64,000 nucleotides of DNA from Lycorma delicatula (GCF_047948215.1 NC_134455.1:297451647-297515646); one strand, 5' to 3'; shown: positions 1 through 13,400, numbered from the stretch's first letter. Program-made: numbers and translations. Notes: generated by a model from the letters alone, not told the origin.

Positions 1-672
1 AGGTATAATTTTAAATACAATCTTAACATTTAATACTTTTCCTAGATTTTGTTTTATTATTCTTAACTATTATTTGTATGGAGGTTATTTAAATCTGATA
101 ATTTAAAAAAAAAAAAAAAAAAAATATATATATTAACCAAAAACAGAAATACTACCTGTAGTAAGCTTAAAATAAAGCTTTTCTTTCAACCAGTAAAAAT
201 ATGCACTGACAGATGTGCAGATATTACTTTCAATTCTTTAGATTATAATCAAAATATGAATCTATGTTTATAATCACAAATTATTCATTTACTGTAGGAG
301 AGTGCTAGTCCACCTTATCTCAGCCTTCAACATTTTAACCAAAATAAAGAACAGAAGACATTTAATCCTTTCTAACTAATATAAATTTTTTTTTTATTAT
401 AAATTTATCATTTTAAAAAGGTTTTATAATCATATTTATGAATTTACTTTTTTATTAGTGTTTTTAAGTTCAGTATTTTACCCACTCTACGGAAATATTT
501 CTGGGGGTTTTATTAATTTCTCTGTTATAAACTTCTTCTTTATTGTTTACAGTCATAACTCGTGTAATAAAGAGGATATGTTCCATGAAATTACATCATT
601 AAATGAAACGATTGTAAAAGATAAAAATACTACAGACAGTATAGGATTTATTGAATAAAAGTTACTTTCCGT

Positions 673-686
673 AAAGACTACATAAA

Positions 687-735
<49 letters not shown>

Positions 736-744
736 GTAGTCTTT
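673..744. repeat. Hairpin: 18-bp inverted repeat around an (AT)n core
   Basis: The arms 673-690 (aaagactacataaatata) and 727-744 are perfect reverse complements and flank an AT dinucleotide run. It could extrude as a cruciform, or it could be a tiny foldback element. Confidence 0.8.
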
Positions 745-3700
745 ATATATATTTAGTAGTATTTTATATATATATATATTTATTTATCAAGAAACTCTTC
801 TTCCTAAATCTGGGTCATTTTCACAGAAAATACTAAAAATGTTATCTAAATCAATCAAACATCTTTTCAAATCTTTTGTTGTTAATATTATTTCAGAAGG
901 AACTTCATCTACTGGACAAATTTTATGTTCTTTTTTGACTTTGTTATTCGCAAGATTTTCTAGATCTTCAAGTATTATATGATATTAGTTGTTAGTTTAT
1001 GTTCTAAATACATGTAAATTTTAATATGTTTAATTTTGTTCATTAAGTTTATATTTTCAACTAATAAATAATGTGTCTATATAAAAGTTTATTGGTCTGC
1101 AGTGTTCTATCTTCATTTTATTCTTTATAAATGTTTTCATGAAATAAGATTTAATGGACTTCATTATATCGAGGCTTTGTTATCAGAGTTAATGTTAAAC
1201 GAGGTATGACTGCATATATTTATTTTCCAATAAAATCAATTTTTTTTATTTTCATGATTTTTAATTTTTTTAAATCAGATTTCAGTCATAGATTATTTTA
1301 ATTTATTTAATTTAGGACTAAGTCAGTATAATATAAGTCATTTATTAAAGCTCTTTCCTGAATTATTAGACTTTTCATCTACCAGAATTGATGTTATACA
1401 TATCTTTTTTTTTGCAAAAAAATGTATATGAATATTTATATGTTCTATGATAATATGAGATGCAATTTGTTTAACTTCTTGTATTTCTGGAACAAGAAAA
1501 ACAAGTGTTTATTTTTACTACTAGAAATAGTGAAAATTGCTTACTTATTTATAAATCTGTGTAAAATGTGTGTATGCTTAATATGTAGTTTGTGTTATGA
1601 ATTTTTTGTTCTTTTACTGTATGTAATGTATTTGGTTTAACATGTTAAGTAGCTGAATTTATTCCGACTATCATGTTGTGCTAATAAAGTAAATAAGCAG
1701 GGAAATGATAATACAAGCATTATTTATTCAAATTACTGGTTATCTGAAAGTATATTTTTATATAATTTTTTATTGTTGTTGTTAGAGATTTTATATAAGA
1801 CTTTTTTTTTTTTTTATATATTGATGAACTTTTAAAAAGTTAAATAAAAAAAACACACTCATGTTACTGTAAATGGTATTTTGAAAAGCTTGTTATGTAA
1901 ATTCTGTATTCAAGTAAATAAATTATTACTTTTGGTTTATACTCTAATGAAGTCTAATATAAGACTACACATTTGTAAACATTTAGAGGTATAAACAGCG
2001 CAGTGTTTGTATATATTCAGTTAACATATTATTATGATGATTTTTTTTTACAATTTGTAATCAAAACAATTCTAATAAATAAAAATGCAGATATGTAAAT
2101 CCACTATGGTTCCAGTATCTCACTGTGGCTGCTTTCTATATTGCTAACTATACAAAATTTCTATTATTATTTGTATAACTAGAAGTAATCATAATAATAC
2201 TTTTGTTAAACCATACACATCATATGCTTATTTCAATTACTTTAAGTTAGATCTTAATTTAATTCTTTCTAATTGATATGAACTGAACAGATAAAAAGAT
2301 CAAACCTTATTTGAGCTGAATAACATTCATAACATCCCTGAAAATTAATTAAATTAGTATCAATTTTATTTAAACAATTTTGGTACCACCCAGAAATAAC
2401 TTTAACTTATGTTTAAATTTTGACCCCATTACCTCTTATTGCAAATCAGTATGGAAAAGTTATCCCTTAATTACAGTTAAATTGTTTTTAAGAAATTGAA
2501 TTTTTAAATCCTAAAAATATCTTTGTATAATAAAAAGAAAATCTTTTAATGTTATATTTATTAAATTTATCAGCTTTTATGTTCATTAATCATTAATAAA
2601 TTGCAACAACTGCGTTGCAACTTTACTCATGAGTTTAACCATAGAAAGTTTTTTTAAACTTCATACTCATCAGTTTCCTGGATGGTGCTTCCCAAGGAAC
2701 ATCTCCTTTTTAATCTTTATAAAATAGAAATGAGAAAAATTCAAGCATCCTTCCCCAATCATAAACTGTCATGTTTAAAAAGGGTTTTCACTAAGAGCAT
2801 GATGAAAGGCTTTCAACAGAAAATTACACTAAGATATTAAGTGTGCTATAACAGGTGTGGTGTTCAATTCCTAGTATATGACTGCATTTTAAACATTTTC
2901 ATTTTGGACATTTTTAATTGCATTAAGTTTAATTCTTACTGATGTTTTAAGAAACTTAGAGAATTTCTTCTTTGATGTTTTTTTTTTGTCATATCTGATA
3001 TTATGTTTCCACGTGATATTTGTAAGTTTCAAACAAAACATTGAATAGTGTCCACTAGTAATAAAGTATGAAAATGAACTGTTTGCCATCATACATTGGA
3101 ACTATCAAATTTTCTTGATTACTAACAGTGTTATTTATGTAAATTTTCTTTAACTGTAAATAAGGCAATGAGTTCTTTTCTTCCAATTAGCAATGTGTCA
3201 CTTTATTACAAATGAACAATAATTATTATTTTCCAAATATACTACTGATTATTTCCATTGTTTTTGATAAAAAATATTGTTGAATAATTCTTTTTTTTCT
3301 GAGTTTAAATCCTAGACTCACTTGACTTTTTTCATAAGCTTAAAAATTTGTGTATTATCTTAAAAATGAGTTAGTTGATAGTAATTAGGTTTTACCCTCT
3401 TTTTCCAGTCTTGAGTTTTGTTATGATAAATTCTTTATCTTATTTATAATTGTTATGACTATAATTTTTACTTTATTTAATATTGAGAATAAAGAATAGA
3501 TTGTATATTATATTATTTCTAAGAAGTTTTTGTTGTCTCAACTGCCATAAGAAGTACTCATAAATTTAGTTTGAAATTGAGTAGTTTGTTTTAATTTACA
3601 CTAGCTTTATAAAGCATGTTGTAATTTCAATTTCAATTCTTCAGTTGGTGTTATTATTCATCTTTGTTGAAAAGTTCAAAGGCATTACAACTTAACTGTA

Positions 3701-3977
3701 GTAGTTATATTGATAATCAAATTCAGTTATCAGTAATACTGGAATATTTTAAAATTAAAAATGTCAGTATTTTAAAAAGGTAAAGAACCCATATAAATTT
3801 ATTATCTCCAATTATGATATAAATATAATAATTGTTAGTGGAACTAAAATTGATCTGTTAAGAAGAAATTATACAATATTGAACAAATGTTACTCTGAAA
3901 TTATTAATTTTATGAAAATTTTCTTCCCATTCACCTTTTGGAGTTAATTAACATCTAATTCAATGGAATATCTGTTG
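745..3977. other. No feature recognised
   Basis: AT-rich sequence with only short chance open frames on both strands. A B-box-like motif near 2855 (ggtgttcaattcc) is too weak to call a SINE. Confidence 0.5.
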
Positions 3978-4020
3978 TTAATGGCACCTACCATAAAAAG
4001 GTTAGCACAGGTGCCATTAA
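3978..4020. repeat. 12-bp inverted repeat with a 19-nt loop
   Basis: The arms ttaatggcacct (3978-3989) and aggtgccattaa (4009-4020) are exact reverse complements. The function is unknown. Confidence 0.7.
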
Positions 4021-4373
4021 TAATAGTGGTAGAGACAAGTGATAAAGTTATTGTTAATAGGCTTTGTAAGATCCTTTGGAAGGAAACATTCCTATATGTT
4101 GAAACTTTCGTTTAAAATTTAGTAATGTTTATGTATTACTATATTTTATCATGCTGTTTAATGAATATTTTTCCGATTAATTGATGGGACCATTTTGATA
4201 ATTTTTAAATTAAAGTTTTGGAGAATTAGTCAAATGAAATGTGAAATTAGAAAATATTTAGTTAAATTTTTGTATAATTTAGAGTCCATAATCAATTTAA
4301 TATCTTGCTGATAAGACCAAATTTTTCTGTTATGTTATAAAATCACTTCATAAGCTCAAAGCTTGGGCATGGG

Positions 4374-4500
4374 AATGAGGAATAGAAATTTTGTAGCATA
4401 TAAAAAATGCTATGCCTGATTGGGGATGGAGTCTAACACCTGGATGAAATGCTGAAATACTACCACTCTGCCAAGAAGGTTGATGAAGTTAAAAATATAA
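4374..4500 (-). mobile_element. tRNA-derived SINE-like copy
   Basis: Read on the minus strand, the segment starts with a tRNA-like A-box (ttggcagagtggtag), then a B-box-like stretch (ggtgttagactcc), then a tail containing caatcaggcatagc and atatgctacaaaatt. The tail is shared with the plus-strand copy at 4625-4695, which shows that it is a repeat. SINEs of this type carry an internal RNA polymerase III promoter and are moved by LINE machinery. Confidence 0.5.
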
Positions 4501-4624
4501 GTTGTTTAAAAATGAAATTGCTGTGGTAGATTAAATTATACGTTTCATTTCTAGTTAAAAATCTGCAAAAACCCAAGTTAGATTTATAGATTTTTTAAGT
4601 GTCTTGGAAAATTTTATGAAATTA

Positions 4625-4695
4625 CATAATCTTGGTTTGAATCTCAGTCAGGCGCATGACATTTCCTATATGCTACAAAATTCATCTTTTGTTAC
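4625..4695 (+). mobile_element. Partial SINE-like copy facing the one at 4374-4500
   Basis: It contains the B-box-like ggtttgaatctcagtcaggc followed by catatttc-type tail sequence ending atatgctacaaaattc. It matches the tail of the minus-strand copy about 125 bp away. The A-box half is missing or unrecognisable. Confidence 0.45.
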
Positions 4696-5212
4696 TGGCA
4701 GCTCTAACTGGATTTATTATTACCTGTATTTAATTGAAACAAAAATTAAATAATTTATTTTCCAGTTTTATTATCTCCAGCCTGGATTGGGAGCATATTT
4801 GTAAACAGAATTATGAGAAAAATAATTGTAAATATGGTTGTAATTTACATTTTACTCTTTTATGTTTTATTATAATCTAGATATATAATAATAATAATAA
4901 TTTTTGTTTTGATATTTTTATATATACTGTGATAATTTATGCATCATTTATATGCACATTTATTATTGCCAACATCTTAGTGTGCAAATATTTTAATAAT
5001 CTTAAAAGTTGAAAATGTCTACAGTCCATAAAAATGACTTCTTGCATTTGAAAAGTAGCTTTTTTACACTATGCAAAAAAATTTTATTTGGTCTCCTTTT
5101 TTATTAAAAATATTTATTGGTCTGTATATTTATTGGTCTTAATTGTATTATGTAATATATTACATACTTGTAATATCCCTTTGTAATCTCTGCATCTCAT
5201 TAAGATAGAGGT

Positions 5213-5406
5213 CTTTCTTTCTTTGTCTGTTTGGCCTCTGGAATCACTGTAAGGTATTAACTTCAGAGGATGATATGTATGAATGCAAATGAAGTGTAAT
5301 CTTGTACAGTTTCAGGTTGACCATACCTGAGATGTATAGTTAATTGAAACCTAACCACCAAAGAACACAGGTATCCACGATCTAGTATTCAAATCTGTAT
5401 ATGGGA
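5213..5406 (-). mobile_element. SINE copy, head truncated (same family as 27769-28048)
   Basis: The reverse complement matches the body of the plus-strand SINE at 27769-28048 along almost its whole length. Shared stretches include ttctttggtggttaggtttc, the caattaac and acatctcag blocks, the cgacctgag-like block, ttgtacaagactacact-like sequence and the closing ggcc(a/t)aacag tail. The tRNA-like head is absent, as expected for a 5'-truncated copy. Confidence 0.75.
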
Positions 5407-5646
5407 CCACTTTTATTCAGTCTCGTACATCAAAATTCTTAAGGAAGCACCAAATTTACCCCTTGATTTATATCATAAGAATTTTAATGCGGTTTAATTT
5501 CACAGAGGGAGCAAAAAGCAGAGCTAAATGTTTCAAGAGCCGAAACTCGTTAACAAACAGTTTTCTGATCTTTGTTTGTATGATGTTTTTTCTTATTTTT
5601 TGCTACAGAATCATCCCCTGAGTGATTGTTTTGCAATTTGGAATCA

Positions 5647-5648
<2 letters not shown>

Positions 5649-5678
<30 letters not shown>
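5649..5678. repeat. (TA)n microsatellite
   Basis: An uninterrupted TA dinucleotide run of about 15 units. Confidence 0.9.
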
Positions 5679-5682
<4 letters not shown>

Positions 5683-5759
5683 CACATACACGAGTATATA
5701 CAGCTCTCAACTAAAAAAATTTGGTTTCAATGTAGCCTTCAGTAAAGAAGTTACACAAA

Positions 5760-7849
5760 TTATTATATACAGAACATAATTACCAAACAAGAAAAGTGCC
5801 CCTGGAATTAAAAACTTATCTACTCTGACTGTACGGTACTGAAACCCTTCATACCATCATAGTCAAATCCTTGCCAGCCATCTCTTAGATGCATATCACA
5901 AATCCTCTGACACTGACAATAAGTTTGATATTGTAATCATATTACATAAAATAAATAAATAATTTTATTTTTATGTAAAAGCATGTCAGAATAAGCAAAT
6001 GTTCAGGAAGTTGTAGTTATAAAAAAAAATAAAACTGTTCAGTTCATTTGTGTATCATAATTAAGTTCTTTCAATTAATCTGAACTTAATTACAATGAAT
6101 CCTGTGTATTAATTTTTATAAAAAATTGCACAATAACTTTAGTTAATGATAATAAATTTAAGATAAATACTAATTGTTAGTAATAATATAATACAATATT
6201 AAATTAATAGTAACTGATGTATATAAACATTAATAATTTAGTTGATTATAAGTTCATGCCATAATTTCCTAATTAATACTGCTAACAATCCTCAATACTT
6301 AAACTAATTAAAAATTTTAACTGGATACCAGATCATTTTAGATATCAAAACAAAAGGTTAAAAATTACTATTCATTTTGATATTTACAATCTTACAAATA
6401 TGATAAGAGGATTATACATATTTAAAAAAAAAAAATTAACTATCTGTATATTGTTTACAATATTAGTTTATTATAAAAAATTACCTTATAAAAAAAATAA
6501 TACACAAAAAGTCTCATCTTAACATGTTTGAACATTATGAAACAGTAAATTCACAAAAAGACTCTGTAATTTACTAAATGAACATACATTACATTTTAAA
6601 TAAGTTTGGCTAACTCAAAAAACCACCTGGAATAACATCAGCTGATGCCAGGGTGAGAACAGCAACACTAGTCAATGAAGATAGTTGCAGCAGCAACTAA
6701 AAATGTTTTGTATTAAGTTATAAAAAATGTTTTATTAACCTTTAATGTAATTATTATGGTTTTTCATTTAGAAAAAATATATATATCTAATTTTAAATAA
6801 TTTTCAGTGTCTACCATAATGGGAAAAACATAGGAAACAAAGGAAGTGTTTATTATTAAAAAATTAACACTTTCATTAATAAAAAAAATTGTTATAGTTT
6901 TATTAAAAATAACTTAAAAATGGTTTTTTATTTTGTTACAATGATTAATTATTTTGTTTAAGGTTTTTTAATAAACGAGTTTAGTTATAGTCTAGTACTC
7001 TATTATCCTAGGTATCTTGTATTTGACTTTTATCACTCTCTGCTAACCCAGTTTAAACATTCTCTCTGTTGTGTAATACTCTTCTTTTTTTTAACAATAT
7101 ATTGTAATTTAATGGATTGTTGACTTTGTATCTATGTGCAACTTAGTGAACATTTTATATTTTAAGTATTAATGCTACATTGTGTTAGAATTTTTTGTTA
7201 TGAATTTATTATTGATTCATTTTAATAATTGTTAATTAATTAATAAAAGCAAAAGATATACAGAATTAATTTTTTAAAATGTGTAATTATTTTTATATTC
7301 ACTTGAGTGATGTAAATTTACTATAGAATCTGGTCATTAGTATCAAATACTATGAATGAAAGTATGTACTTTGATTTAAACTAGTTTTATATTTAAACAA
7401 ATTTTATTTATTACTTATTATTTATGTGTTTACCGTGATTTATATTATTAAGGAATAAATCACCAATGTACACACTCTAAGGGTGGGTACTTTTCAGTTA
7501 AGTATACTTTTCAGTATTATATAATAAATAATTTGTTAACGTGAACAATCAGTAATTTCATAAAAATATTTATAATTTAGTTGTATAAAATTCTATTTTA
7601 TCACTGTAACTCTTGGTCAAACATATTTCTTTATGGAGTAATTCTTATTTACTTATTTTTGATTATTTTTTTTTTTTTTTTAGTGTGAATTGAACATTAC
7701 TGAACAATATTTATTTAACCTTTATGTATAATTATGTTGTCTTTACTATGCAATATGTGTGTTGTGTAAAATAATTTTTCTTTGTTTGAATGATTTATGT
7801 CGATATCATAAAACTCTGTTTGTGTGTATTTTACAATAAGGTGGCCTAT
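5760..7849. other. No other feature recognised
   Basis: Apart from the possible exon at 6610-6696, this is low-complexity AT-rich sequence with no repeat or coding signal that I can support. Confidence 0.5.
6610..6696 (-). CDS. Possible terminal exon on the minus strand, unrecognised
   Basis: On the minus strand an acceptor-like tacaaaacatttttag is followed by 28 codons and a TAG stop. The peptide begins LLLQLSSLTSVAVLTLA and is hydrophobic throughout, ending in GGFLS. The segment is clearly richer in G and C than its surroundings. The plus strand is also open here for about 27 codons, so the orientation is uncertain. I do not recognise a family. It may be the end of a nested gene, a diverged transposon piece or chance. 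AT-rich sequence with no other feature surrounds it. Confidence 0.18.
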   Translation of the reverse strand: MLLQLSSLTSVAVLTLASADVIPGGFLS

Positions 7850-8215
7850 GGAGCAGTACCATGGTTAAAAATATATTAATGTAATATATATTTTCAAGTT
7901 ATCAATCTTTTGAATAGTTTGAAGCTATGGCCTACCAACATCTCTTCACAACATTCTGCAATAAATTTCTCAATTCACCTATTGGACTTAGTACTAATTT
8001 ATTTTGTAAATCAATCCACCTAATTTTTTGAAATCTTTCCATAACACGATATTTTAAAAGGTCTTTTTTTCCTTTAAGCTTTTCCTGTTGTTCATATTTC
8101 ACTACCATAAACATCGCACTTCGAAAAAATATTTTCAGAAATTTGTTTTCATTTCTTAGGAATTTTTTTAATACTAGAGACTTTTTTCATGAAAACTCTC
8201 TTGCTTGTGTCGTTT
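7850..8215 (-). mobile_element. LINE 3' fragment (endonuclease-reverse transcriptase type)
   Basis: The minus-strand frames give YGSEI, TTGKA and, in an open stretch (7932-8114), VMERFQKIRWIDL followed by IGELRNLLQNVVKRCW. These line up with the C-terminal region of arthropod endonuclease-reverse transcriptase LINEs, where a YGSETW motif, a YRRMLKI-like motif, a TNEEVL-like motif and an RR.IGH-like motif follow the polymerase. The better preserved LINE at 35650-38266 has the equivalent order (YGSETW, CYRRMLKI, TNEEVLRQI, RRDRLIGHILRH). This is a decayed, 5'-truncated copy with several frameshifts. Confidence 0.6.
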
Positions 8216-10029
8216 GCTATTAATCTGTACCATATTTCATTTGTAATTTTTATTTTTTACCTAAATAACAAAATTCTATAACTTATATGGAATTCTTCTA
8301 TATTAAAATTTAATTCCTTTTTTCTGTCACTATTCAGCTTATATTATCAATTATTAATGAACTGAAAATTCTATCTAAACATATACTGTATTTTCTATTT
8401 ACTTTGAAAAAAAATTAATTTTAAACCTGTGAAATTTATTGTCTTTTTTTGTTGACAAGGAACTTTTTATATGTTTATTCAAACATTTGTTTTTAAAATC
8501 ATTTATCAAAGCTAATATAGATTGGATAAAATTGCTTCAGAACACTGAGAGTCTTCAGTACAGTAAGTGTTTTCAGAGGTTTCATTAAGATAATTAAGTA
8601 TTTTTGATAATATTTAATTATAAACTGTATATTTCTGTAAAATATATTGGTGACTGGTTTAAGTTTCACATTAAATGACTTCAATTTTAATTAAATGTTT
8701 TGCTTACCTAATACGGTTCATAATTGAGTAATTTTTTCTATTTTGTGATATCCTGAAATTAAGCCTTTCTGGACAATGTAACATCAATTTCAGTAAATAC
8801 TTTTTGAGTAACCAGTTCTAATATACAGACTTTTTAAACAAAATTCTCAAACATGTGGTATTGTGACAGTTGTAATATAATTTGGGTGAACTGTAGGAAA
8901 TTAGATTGAACCAAACTGAAAACAATTTAAATTTTATTGTTAGCATAATTTTGTTATTTTATTTACACTGTATGAGATCAGAATCATATGTACTTAAATT
9001 TTGGTGTTATTTAAAATTAGATCTATTTAAAATTAAAATAAATTAAGTTTTATTATTAAATCAATAACTTAGATACCAAATTGGTGGGATTACTTTGAAA
9101 ATTAAACTGTTAGAGAATTAGTCATTAATTAGTCATAAGTAAAATTAAAAAAATACAAAATGATTTAATTTTTTATTTAAATTTAGGGACAAAACAAAAT
9201 AACTATAATATTAGAATGTAGTTGTCCAGACGTAAGTGAGGAAGAACTGTATTTTTTAACCACGAATAAATCGTGTAATTTATTTTCTATTTATAACTTT
9301 TTAAACAAGTGTAGGATTAGCTATCATCAACATAATTTGAATACTTAAAAGAATTTAAGATAAAATGCATCTGTTGAGATCTGACTCTCATTATTTAAAG
9401 GAGCTCGTCAGCTTGACATCAAGTATTATCAGATCCTTAATTTATTCAAAACATTTGGTGGTGATTTTTAATTCTTTATTAGTTACTTATGTTACCTACC
9501 ACATGTTTAATAGATTTTAATTTTCCAACTGTTTATGAATTTTCGAAGTGGTTTTGTCAAATTCATATTCATTGATTGGTATTAAGGTATGAAGAACATA
9601 TATGATATATATATAAAAAACTGCTTCACGTATTAGTTTTTAAAATCTTTTGCTAAAAACTAAAATTTTAAATTTGTCAGTATTTCTGCCCATACCTTAA
9701 TCTACTTCATCATTTCTAATTGTTCTGAATATTCTGAAGATAATTATAAAATTTTCTTTTAGACTTCTGTTCAATTTGGTTTCTTTCATTTGGAAGCATT
9801 GTTCCACATTAAAATTTCACTTACTAACTTGTTAATTAATAATGCTATTGCTATGTCATCTACTATTATTGTTAAGCATATAACAGTAAATAGATTCTAG
9901 CTGCAGAATAAGTTAATATATTAATTCAAATTATTTACCCTAAGTATGTGTTGTCTTATTCTTTTTTGTATAAAATTTTTTTTAAGAATTCAAAAATTCA
10001 TTAATATTTTGACCAATGTGCTAATATAA
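8216..10029. other. No feature recognised
   Basis: AT-rich sequence. A cryptic exon-like segment at 9187-9231 was considered and rejected. Confidence 0.5.
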
Positions 10030-10372
10030 TTTAATATCAAATTAAATTTAAACCACCAAAACACAGTAAATAGATAAGTTAAACTTAACATATTAATTCC
10101 AAAAATAGATTTTCACGAGATTCCAATTCTTCAGTTGGTATTTAATTCTATAATTACATTAAAATTAGTTGTTTTTATAAGTTGTTTTATGATTTGAATT
10201 TGTAAAAACTGTTAACTTTTTATAAATTTTTAATTTTATTACGGATGATATGCAAATTCTGCTGTCCAGCACTGGAATGATGTAATATTTAATTAAAAAT
10301 ATTACTATTCTACTTAAGTTTAAATTACCTATTTACTGGGTTTTGGTGGTTTAAATTTCATTTAATATTAAA
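10030..10372. mobile_element. MITE with 59-bp terminal inverted repeats
   Basis: The 59-bp segment 10030-10088 is the near-perfect reverse complement of 10314-10372. Both carry the core aaatttaaaccaccaaaac and cagtaaatag, with only a few mismatches. They enclose about 225 bp of non-coding sequence, for a total of 343 bp. Long terminal inverted repeats, small size and no coding capacity are the marks of a miniature inverted-repeat transposable element. The ends are AT-rich, so a TA or TTAA-type target duplication cannot be told from the flanks. The parent transposase is not in this window. Confidence 0.8.
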
Positions 10373-10431
10373 TATATATATATATATATATAAAGAATTA
10401 CACACACACACATATATATACACACACATGT

Positions 10432-10464
<33 letters not shown>
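10371..10464. repeat. Compound microsatellite (AT)n-(CA)n-(GT)n
   Basis: An AT run at 10371-10392 is followed by CA-rich sequence (10399-10428) and a GT run (10434-10464). The CA and GT blocks are mutually complementary and can fold into a hairpin. The array abuts the right end of the MITE. Confidence 0.9.
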
Positions 10465-10465
<1 letters not shown>

Positions 10466-10467
<2 letters not shown>

Positions 10468-13400
10468 ATTCAATGTAAGAAATAAACTTATTGAGAAAAT
10501 TTACATTAGAAATAAAAACACTGGAAGTGTACATAGAAAATAAGTTAAGATGATAATTTATTAAATGGGTTCATCCCTGTTTTGGTCAGTTAAACGTTAT
10601 CATAAAATCTAACTTGTACATGGAATTGCTTCACAGAGTGTATCTCATTTGCATATGCAAAAGTATGTTAATGCTTAAATATTTTGTCAAATTTATCCAT
10701 ATTGTTTATACGTAAGGTGGTTAAATAACATTTAATAATGATTATTTAAGCATGACTATTTCAATTTAATATTTCTAGAACAAATATACACACTTAAAAT
10801 TTTTCGGTGAAATCTATTTATTATGATTATAATTATTGTATTAGTATTATTATTATTTTCAACAATTTATTCACTTCTATAAAACTGCATTATGTATTCT
10901 AGCATTAATTCTAAAAGGTAATATTTTATATGTTTATAGTTTTTATCTACTAATTTATGTATTTTCAACTTTTACCTGACCTCGGAATTGCTTATAAGTG
11001 TTATAGTACTTTTATTTTAAAAATTTCTTTAGAATTTTACCTAAACTAGTGCATGCTTTTGTGATATTTTTCTATACTAGTCTGAAATTTTCTGTACATT
11101 ATTTTGGTACTTTTTGTAGTTTTTTTTTTAATGAATTATAATGCTTGATTAGTATGTTATTATGCAGCACTAAAATATGAAAGATTAGAAATATTGATGC
11201 ATGATACAATTACAAATATTTTGTTATTGGCATGATACGTTAGTATTAAATTGATTCAGTGATATAATATTGTACATTTTTAAACCACAACTTTGTTTGT
11301 TTAATGTAATGCAGTTAATTAATTATTTAACTTTCTTTCTTTGTAATAACTTTATTTACATATCAATATTTATATTTTTAAAAATAAATCAGTATGAGAC
11401 AAACCAGAATCTAGGATCTTATCTACATGAAAGAAACTTACTCTGAATATCAAATTCGAATGAAACTTAATTGCTGTTCTAGGAGTAGTAGATCCAGTTT
11501 CATTTTGTTTAATTTTTTACCATTTTGCTTCTTTGGCTTCTAATTGAATTGGTTGTTATCATCAATCTGCTTATTTTACATAACTATTGCTAATAGTTTT
11601 TAACCAGTCTGAATATAAAAACTCTATACATTTGTCCATTAAGTATCACAATCATAACACACAAAAAACAAGTTACTTCTGTAAATATTGGTCATTTTCA
11701 AGAATAACAAGCATTCTGTATTAGGAAAATTTACAATTGAAATGGTTTTCAATTGTCTTATTGACTAAGCTGAATATCACTATTGCGCCTCAGCATACCA
11801 TTCCCATTTAAAGGCGATGATTAAATTCAGCCCTGGAAGTATTTATTATTTTCACACTCTTCATCAATAGGAACTGGCTCTATAGTTAACATCATTACTC
11901 TGAGGGAAAGAGCATAATTCTGGACTGACTAGTGGTGCCTCACCTTTAGGGCTTTACATGCATTATGACTATAAGAAAGACTGATTACGTAAAGTAACAA
12001 ATTTATGTATCCCTTTCAATCAAATAATATGCATGGGGGAATGTGCATGTGTGTAAGGCTCATTCATATACTCTCTTTAGTTAGTAGATTATACCTTTAT
12101 TCTTGTTATCTATCTATTGTATAAGTAATACTATTAATAAAATATAAGTTTATTCGTATGAAACAAAGTTAGTCTTAGTTAAAAAAATTTCCCAAAAATT
12201 TCAACTTTTATACAGTTATTACATTGATATAAGAAAGTATAAATTTATTTATTTTTCCTTCTAAGCTAGCAAATCTTGTGAAAAAAAATTCAGTGTTTTC
12301 TAAACAAATTTTATCTTTTTATTATTAATTTATAGTGATTTAGATTGTGTTTTACATTAAATCTTCATTATGTATTTTTTCTTAGCTTAAATTTGCATTA
12401 AAATATCCTTAAGTTTTCAGATTATTAGGCTCATGTCATTTTAGACAGTTACTCGTATGAAAAATATATTTCATCATAATTCTTGTAATTTGTAATTTCT
12501 TGATAGTTAGAACAGACATTGGATTAGCAATTTCTGTTCAAAAAATTTCCACATATTCACCATGGGATAATTGTTCTATGATCCTGTAGTATTAAAATAT
12601 AAATGATAATATAATTACTTTTACTTGTATTTGAATGTCATTGTTGCTAATGCACTTTAATCATTGCATTTAAGCAAATGGAATGTGTTTACTAATTTAA
12701 TTAGGTTGTTTAGTATTTATTAGTAATGCTTTGAAGTGGTCAGTTTGAATCATTTTGAATCTATAAAATTTCATTATATGCTGTTTGCATTTAATTACCC
12801 TTAATTGGTTAGGTATATTAGTTGTTTACCTTACATTATTGTGCATTTTGTCACTGTCGACCTGTACTACTTGTTATTTTACACCTCATGTATTACCATC
12901 CCACTTAAACCCACAAATAAAAATACTTATAGAGTAGTTAAAAATTTCCATACTTTAATAATATCACTGAATGAATATAAAAATTCTGAAAAAAGTTTAA
13001 CTATAATTGAAAACAACTTCACTTGTAACCACCTGATGAGGGATTAGCTTTTAAAATAACTTTATTTGATATTGTGCTGAAAGACTCATATATGAAGGTC
13101 ATGATGACTACTTTGCTTTCATATATACTTAAACTGTGTATATTATACATTTAGTATGTATATCCATCTGATTCCAACATTTTAAGCAGTAATTCTGACA
13201 GTCTTCCTGGTATCATGAAATATTCTACACAGCTTCATCTTACTGAAGATAAAGTTAAAAGATTAGCTATATTCATTTAGAATTAATTCATTTTATTTGG
13301 TGTGTTTTATTGATGTCAATATTTTTCTCTTTGTGATTAATATAGAACGGTTTTACTGTACTTCAGTGATGCATTGCTGAAGTGTTGAAATGTAACACTC

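Noticed and set aside
458..658. 66-codon plus-strand open frame near the window start
   Set aside because: Hydrophobic, low-complexity translation of AT-rich sequence with no motif, splice context or neighbour support.
9187..9231. A 45-nt segment between an AG and gtaagt, open in one frame, looking like another microexon
   Set aside because: The acceptor (tttaaatttag) is weak, the segment is as AT-rich as its flanks, and the peptide has no resemblance to CASK.
10371..10464. Repeat array that could suggest a CRISPR or satellite
   Set aside because: It is a plain dinucleotide microsatellite without spacers.
12805..13047. 80-codon plus-strand open frame
   Set aside because: No recognisable domain, and composition is identical to the flanks.
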